This document shows, in pieces, positions 58,764-64,000 of a DNA stretch of 64,000 nucleotides. The first letter of the stretch is position 1. Every line of letters starts with the position of its first letter. The position numbers were made by a program, and so were the translations under genes. Origin of the DNA: Avena insularis (Eukaryota; Streptophyta; Magnoliopsida; Poales; Poaceae); NCBI GenBank assembly GCA_023614405.1, contig CM042688.1, forward strand, positions 444,530,028 to 444,594,027, read 5' to 3'. The notes below the pieces were generated by a model that worked only from the letters and a program-made list of their open reading frames with translations, had not been told where the DNA came from and searched no databases.

Positions 58764-59807
58764 TCAGGTGGAGGCCGCGACGTAGACGAGCATCGACTCT
58801 TTGTCAGTTGGGGCAGCAAGTAGTGGTGCTGCCAGCAGCATTTCCTTGAGTGCTTTTAGCGTGTTGTCCGCTTCTTCGTCCCATTGGAATGTGGGGTTCT
58901 TGCGCATTAGGCGGTAAAGAGGCATTGCCTTCTCACCGAGCCAAGGGATGAAGCGACTGAGAGTTGCGACTCGTCCGGCCAGCTTTTGGATGTCGCGCAG
59001 GCACTCGGGTCGCCCGAGTCTCGCGATGGTGTCGATCTTGGTGGGGTTAGCTTTGATGCCTCGTTTGTAGACCACGTACCCCAGGAGTTGTCCGGTTGGC
59101 ACGCCGAAGGTGCACTTCCCTGGGTTGAGCTTGATCTTGTACCTCCACAGATTTGCAAAGGTTTCAGCCAGGTCGGTGAGCAGGTCACTCTGGCAGGTGG
59201 ACTTTAGCACCACATCGTCGATGTAGACGTGGATGTTGCAGCCAATTTGACTCGCAAGGCACTCATGCATGCACCGCTGATATGATACGCCAGCATTCTT
59301 TAGACTGACCGTCATGGCGGTGTAGCTGAAGGCGCCGAATAGCATGATGAACGCCGTCTTCTCTTCGTCCTCGACCGCCATTTTGATCTGGTTATAACCA
59401 GAGTATGCATCAAGGAAGCATAGTGATTCCTATCCCGCGGTCGAGTTGAAGCTTTGATTGATGCGCGGTAGGACGAACTCCTCCTTTGGGCAGCCGTTGT
59501 TGAGGCTGGTGTAGTCAATACACATTCTCTAGGTGTTGTTCTTTTTGAGAATGAGGACTGGGTTTGCTAGCCACTTGGAGTACTTTATGGGCCGGATGAA
59601 GCCTGCGGCGAGTAGACGCTGCACTTCTTTGGCGATTGCTCGGCGGCGCTCTTCATTGAAGGGCTGCAGCGACTGCTTCACTGGTCACACTTTGGTGTCC
59701 GTGTTAAATTTGTGCTCATCGAGTTCCCTCCGGACACTAGGCATGTCAGAAGGATTCCATGAGAAGATGTCGTGATTCTCATGTAGGAACTCGATAAGCA
59801 CGGTTTC
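58764..59807 (-). pseudogene. Element 3 reverse transcriptase
   Basis: 58764-59381 is one open frame holding FIMLFGAFSYTAMTVSLKNA, the intact active-site motif VYIDDVVLKS, KLNPGKCTFGVPTGQLLGY and WLGEKAMPLYRLM. Upstream frames give RMCIDYTSLNNGCPKE and CFLDAYSGYNQIK (first catalytic Asp). A TAG at 59529-59531 stands where the other elements have Trp or an equivalent residue before RMCIDYTSLN. Both catalytic motifs survive; stops and frame breaks do not allow a full protein. Confidence 0.88.
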
Positions 59808-60400
59808 CTATGCGTGACTCATGTTTGTCCCGATGGTAACTATCTGGCTGGAGTCACCTGGGACGAGCTCGACGGTGCGGGTGTGTGTGGTCGCCTCGAA
59901 GGTGGATCTTGCAGTTGTTGGCTTCTTCAGTATGGTGTGGTCATCCTTGTCGACGTTGATCGCATATTTCGCGAGCTCATCCGCGTGATTTGTTTCCACG
60001 GTGATGACGATGTCGGCGAGCTCGGTGCCTTTGTCTTCGCACTCCATGGCCATGTCAGGATCGCCGTGGACAGTGACGATACCGCTTGGCCCCAAGAGCT
60101 TCATCATGTTGTGGGCGTAATGTGGGGTCGCCATGACTTGGCGAACACTTGGCACCCCGAGACACAGTGGTAGGGGATGCGGAAGTTCACCAGCTCAAAG
60201 TCCATCCGCTCGGTGCGGAAGTTTACTAGCAGCGTCACCTTGCCGATCAGGTACGCCTTCCCACCTAGGACGATGCCATGGAAAGTGGTGAGTGTCGGCT
60301 CAATCACCGACTCTGCGAGGTGGAGGCACTTGAATGTATCCAGATGCATGATGTTGATGGAGCTTCCGCCATCCATCAACATCTTGGGAAGCTAGTAGTC
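59808..60400 (-). pseudogene. Element 3 protease and protease-RT linker
   Basis: 60104-60382 begins MLMDGGSSINIMHLDTFKCL, the retropepsin-like active site in its lineage form (DGGSS), followed by TTFHGIVLGGKAYLIGKVTL. A frame change near 60150 leads to the linker 59808-60155 (MATPHYAHNMMKLLGPSGIV ... ECEDKGTELADIV). A TAG at 59808-59810 falls at an expected Gln, just before ETVLIEFLHENHDIF. Confidence 0.83.
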
Positions 60401-60430
60401 GGCCACTTTGGGCTTGACTACTAGGGCGAC

Positions 60431-62925
60431 TCACCCTGGGTACTCGATCCTGGGCGCGTGGTCTTGGTGGCTCTTGGTGATGCTCTGCTCGGACCAGTTG
60501 AGGAAACGGGGGATGTCGACTTGGGTCACCGCATTGACAACAACTGCACGAGCGAGGACATTCTTCTCACATTTGGTGTCGAGCCTAGTGAAGGTGTGTA
60601 GCGAGCCGACAACGTTGATGAACCCGCCAGTGTTGCCATTGTACCTTGGTGGGTTATTGTTGGGGTCCTCCCTTGCTCGCCTTGCCTTTTCGATCTCCTT
60701 CAGAAAATGGCAGTCCACGGTGGTGTGGGTGGCAGGTTTCCCCTCCCTGCTGTGGTAGACACAGGGTTGGTTGAGCAGGGCGGTAGGGTCGAATTTCAGC
60801 CTCATCGCATTGTTGGCGCAGTAGTTTCCTCTGTCGTGGCGGAAGTTCTTCGGGTCGCATTGACCATAACTGGTGTTAGCGACGAAGTCGAATCGCCCAT
60901 CACCGTGGCGCTTGGCAGTGAGGTGAGTGTTGCTATAGCGCATGTCGCGCTGTCACCCGCTGTCGTGGCCACTAGTGCGGCGTCTTCCTCCCGACTTGTC
61001 GTCGGAGTCCTGGTTGGGGTCCTCCTCCGTGTACCTTTCGGTGATCTCGAGGATGTCGAAGATGTTGTCGAGGGGCAGGTAGACCCTCTTGATCTTAGCG
61101 ACTAGGGGCTCGTACCAGCACGCGTTCTTGAAGCAGTGGATCGCCATGTTTGGGTGAATGCCGGAAGCGTTGATCCATAGTTCCTGCCACCTCTGGATCT
61201 AGTGGCGGGTCGACTCGTGCTACCCCTGGATGCATCGCTCCAGGTCCTCGATGGTGGTGGCGCGGGTGTAGGAGCCCTCGAAGTGCCTGACGAAGGTGTC
61301 ACGCATATCCTCCCACGAGTCGATGCTGTCGGTAGGGAGGGTGTTGATCCATTGCCCGATCGCTCACTCCATCATCAGGGGGAGGTAGCGAGCGGCTAGC
61401 AGGTCGGTCTGGCCAGCGATTCCCATCGCCACGAGGTACGTGTCCAGCCACACCGCTAGGTCATACGTGGGATCGTATTTTTCAATCTCCTTGGGCGCCT
61501 TGAAGTTGGCGGGGTACTTCTCGCCTCGGATCATTGGTCCGAAGCACTGGGGGCCAACTCGGTTGAGCGAGCCCCTTGGCTCGGGGTCGCCGCGATTGGT
61601 AAGGGTGTGCCTTAAGTCATTGGGCTGGTGCGCCCGCCTGGCCTGGTTGTTGACGATGTGCATACGTGCGTCGATGGGTTGGCCATTGGTGGCGATCGGG
61701 TTGTTCGCCAGCCGTGGCTCGTTGTTGGAGAGTGCGTGGTTCGCAGCCCGTGGTTGGCAACCCGTGGCTGGTGCGGCAGTGGCTGGGGCGGTGGGCAGGT
61801 GACGGCATTGGCGACGGTTGGGAGGCCGCTTGATGCCTCCTTGCTTGTCAATGAGCGGGAATACATCCGCCACCGCAGGTCAACTCCCGTGGCCTGCTGC
61901 TCGACAACACTAGCGAGTAGGGACTTGGTGTACTGGATCTGCAACGCACCTTCTCCTTGGATGTCGAGGTGGGCGACTGTGGCGTCTGCCGCGATGATGT
62001 TGTCCATGGGAGTGGAGTAAAGTGGGAGCCCGTTAGCGTCACGGTCCTACAGTGAGATGATGATTCGCGACTGTCCGGTGGGGGTGCGTGACCAATGGGT
62101 AGCGGTGTGGCTCCGGTCGCCGGTGTGCCGGGTGGTGGTCAGCTGCTGCCGCCGGGTGGTGTGTTCTCGCAGTATTCACGCTCGGCTACACGCACGAGGT
62201 CTCCCTCGTCACTGAAATTCAGGACACGACCCCGAATGTTGGAGTTTAGGTGGGTCCTAATGCGGCGTTGATGGTAGAGCGATAGCTCCTTTGCTGTTTC
62301 CCGCTCAAGGTGGAATTTCTCGCGCTCGGCTAGCTCCATGCACTGTGCCTCCTCCAGTTGCAGGCGAGCTTCTTCGACCTCTATCGCCGTTGCGGTCGGC
62401 GGGATCGACATGGAGAATGGATCTGGCGGGGCGCTCATGCTACCCGCCATGTAGATTGTGTTGAAGCGATTGGATCTGGCGTGGAAGTCCTTAGGGGACT
62501 CCGACCCGGAGTGGGAGTCAAAGATCCCGAGGATGGAGGGATCCTCGAAATCCTCAGGGTTGGAGACCCGCGTAATGGAGTCCTCCCGTGATGCGGCGGT
62601 GATGGATTCGCAGATCGAGGCAGGGGTCATCGAGTCGGTGTCGTCGTGGAGAGCTGCGTCGTCCGCGGCGGCCTCAGTCCCGGCCACGTTGCTAGCAGCT
62701 GAGTTGTACTCGATGGCTGATGGAGCGTATATGGTCCTCCGAGAGTAGATCACGGCATGGTGGCGATCCACTGATGATAACCATTCCCGCCGGGTCGAAT
62801 GCTATTCGTGATCGGGCGCGATGCCAGGATGTAGCTGCTAGGCAGGATTTGCAAGATCCTGCCGCTAGCGATCATGCAGCCGGTGGCGATCGGCCAATCG
62901 ATTGGCATGTATGGTCTCGCCGCAG
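60431..62925 (-). pseudogene. Element 3 gag (interrupted)
   Basis: The N-terminus (62750-62925) and 62139-62771 (rich in Ser/Ala/Glu, with a helical EVEEARLQLEEAQCMELAER) are joined by a frameshift. Capsid-like regions lie at 61364-61873 (QCFGPMIRGEKYPANFKAPK, LAARYLPLMME) and 61102-61302. 60953-61147 (CFKNACWYEPLVAKIKRVYL) and 60431-60943 form the C-terminus, with a C-x2-H-x8-H-x4-C knuckle (CVYH ... HTTVDC). Stops include TGA at 61364 (expected Arg) and TAG at 61199 (expected Gln). Confidence 0.83.
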
Positions 62926-62944
62926 AACCCATGGTAGGCGCAAC
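62926..62944 (-). other. Element 3 primer binding site (diverged)
   Basis: Minus-strand GTTGCGCCTACCATGGGTT directly follows the 5' LTR and aligns with the PBS of element 2 with a few changes. Confidence 0.65.
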
Positions 62945-63244
62945 TGTTGTTGGAATGGCCAAGGCAGTCGCTACCAGGGGTAGCGATTGATAGTATTGGG
63001 GCGAGAGCTGGCGGCCATCTGCGGTGCGAGATGGGGGCGTATGCACATGAGTTTACCCAGGTTTGGCCCCCTGGAGGGTAATGACCTACTCCTGCTAAAT
63101 TGTATTGGTAGAGAGCGAGTTACAGGGGTGGCGAGCTCGGCGCCTAAGCAGCAAGTCGCTTGAGGGGGTGTATGATGGAACATGAGTACAAAGGGAACCC
63201 TAGGGAGGTTGATATAGGAGGTACCTCGCTAGGGTTTACAATGT
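62945..63244 (-). repeat. Element 3 5' LTR, truncated (300 of ~482 bp)
   Basis: Aligns with 51460-51760 up to GGGTTTACAATGT. The sequence then changes abruptly to unrelated DNA at 63245, so ~180 bp of LTR, including its outer end, are lost. The TATA region reads GATATA here rather than TATATA. Confidence 0.9.
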
Positions 63245-63600
63245 CCTACGCGTGAACTGCGGTGCAGAACACTCTCACTATGGTTATGAGCCACCATGGA
63301 AGCATGGAAATCTAGAAAGTAACCAGAGGGTATTCGACTGTGGATGAAGACGGATAGGAGCAGGACTTCAAAGCCATCATGGACTCCTGTGCCGGATATG
63401 GGTGCCACGCAGCTAACTTAACCAGCTACGACACTCCTTTCTTCACACGCGTGGAGACGCCTCCTCCACCTGCCGAGGTAACAGCAGAAGTCTCTGACGA
63501 CGAACAAACCGTTTCGGATTTCAACGTCTCGGAAAGATATCAAGGCGAGGTTGATGTCTCCAGTGAGCCAGCAACTCCTACCTCTCCCCCTGCATCATAG
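63245..63600 (+). pseudogene. Unrecognised coding remnant
   Basis: A plus-strand frame ending at the TAG at 63598-63600 has coding-like composition: KVTRGYSTVDEDG, DFKAIMDSCAGYGCHAANLT, SYDTPFFTRVETPPPP and SDDEQTVSDFNVSERYQ. In-frame stops at 63313 and 63355 (TAG) break it upstream, and its start is lost at the truncation breakpoint. The Ser/Pro/acid-rich C-terminus gives no family clue. It could be the 3' end of another retroelement ORF or of a host gene fragment. Confidence 0.45.
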
Positions 63601-64000
63601 AACATCATAAAAAAAATTGTGTTATTATGAAAACAATTCGGGATGTAAATCAGTAGTATAATACTTTTGCTAGTGCTAAGATTTGTTATTTCTATTTAGC
63701 ACTTTTGGCTTTAATTTTATGTGCGTGAAATGTTTACATAAGCACTTATGGTTTGTGTCTGTACTTATCATTTATCTGGCTTTCCGCCTCGTCCCTTTTG
63801 TGATCCGGCCAACCTTCAACATGGTAACTTTGTCGAGCAACGGAGCTCAATTGCTAAACCAGTTTAAACTTGGAAACAAAGCCAGCTTCCAGTACCAACA
63901 ATTCACTACTCAGAAAATGCCCGCATCCAGCAATCAGATAAATAACCAAAGTAGAAACTAGAAAATTTAGATTTATACCCGAAGCTATCAATTTAAGAAT
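63601..64000. other. AT-rich non-coding flank
   Basis: About 400 bp following the stop at 63600. AT-rich with T/A runs and no satellite, LTR or convincing coding sequence seen. It could be a 3' UTR or intergenic DNA. Confidence 0.4.

Larger units (their letters stand above)
51460..63244 (-). mobile_element. Element 3: Tat-lineage Ty3/gypsy retrotransposon with truncated 5' LTR
   Basis: Minus-strand order: partial 5' LTR (62945-63244), PBS, gag, protease, RT, RNase H, aRNH, integrase (end 56703), antisense gene (52397-55823, plus strand), PPT and full 3' LTR (51460-51941). The shared 300 bp of LTR differ by about 24 positions, ~8%, so it is probably older than element 2. It inserted into the satellite after GGAGT (51455-51459). 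The partner target site is missing because the 5' LTR end is deleted. Confidence 0.93.

Noticed and set aside
123..61201. Programmed TAG readthrough or stop-codon recoding in gag-pol
   Set aside because: TAGs fall at unrelated positions in each element, also in the antisense gene, together with frameshifts and lost catalytic residues. Mutation decay explains them better.
63683..63961. Plus-strand ORF in the AT-rich right flank
   Set aside because: Hydrophobic low-complexity composition in AT-rich DNA with no motif or start context; not supportable as a gene.

Overview
The window reads as repeat-rich plant nuclear heterochromatin, most likely from a grass (Poaceae). Three decayed Ty3/gypsy LTR retrotransposons of the Tat lineage (RIRE2/Retrosat2/Grande-like) flank a 32-kb array of a ~165-bp satellite. 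The lineage call rests on four things: a second, archaeal-type RNase H between the RT-linked RNase H and integrase; a very long region between pol and the 3' LTR; an antisense ORF of the 'putative gypsy type transposon' type (PF04195-like) in that region; and grass-style LTR, PBS and PPT sequences. I see no intact host gene, tRNA, rRNA or CRISPR. The species cannot be named from sequence alone.

Layout. (1) 1-19402, minus strand: element 1, whose 3' end lies left of the window; its 5' LTR is 18890-19402. (2) 5115-17292, minus strand: element 2, complete with two LTRs (714 and 707 bp) and the target-site duplication GGAAC at 5110-5114 and 17293-17297, nested inside the gag of element 1. (3) 19403-51459: tandem satellite, about 190-195 monomers. 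Its centre carries a variable ~12-mer higher-order repeat (HOR, ~1.99 kb) and a very recent 3,976-bp direct duplication. An 823-bp duplication and a ~1,170-bp 7-mer lie to the right, and more diverged monomers lie at the edges. (4) 51460-63244, minus strand: element 3, with a complete 482-bp 3' LTR joined directly to satellite and a 5' LTR truncated at 63244. (5) 63245-64000: non-satellite flank with a degenerate coding remnant I do not recognise.

How the parts relate. Each retroelement once encoded gag, protease, RT/RNase H, archaeal-type RNase H and integrase on the minus strand. Elements 2 and 3 also carry an antisense plus-strand gene with GT-AG introns. All are dead: frameshifts and stops interrupt every polyprotein. 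The stops are strikingly biased to TAG where a Gln (or Trp) codon is expected, that is C-to-T change at CAG, a CHG methylation context. Elements 1 and 3 both inserted into the satellite, so the array once extended beyond the stretch visible here. By eye the LTR pairs differ by ~5-6% (element 2) and ~8% (element 3), whereas the two 3.98-kb satellite copies differ at only about ten positions. The array was therefore still rearranging long after the elements inserted, unless the duplication is an assembly artefact.
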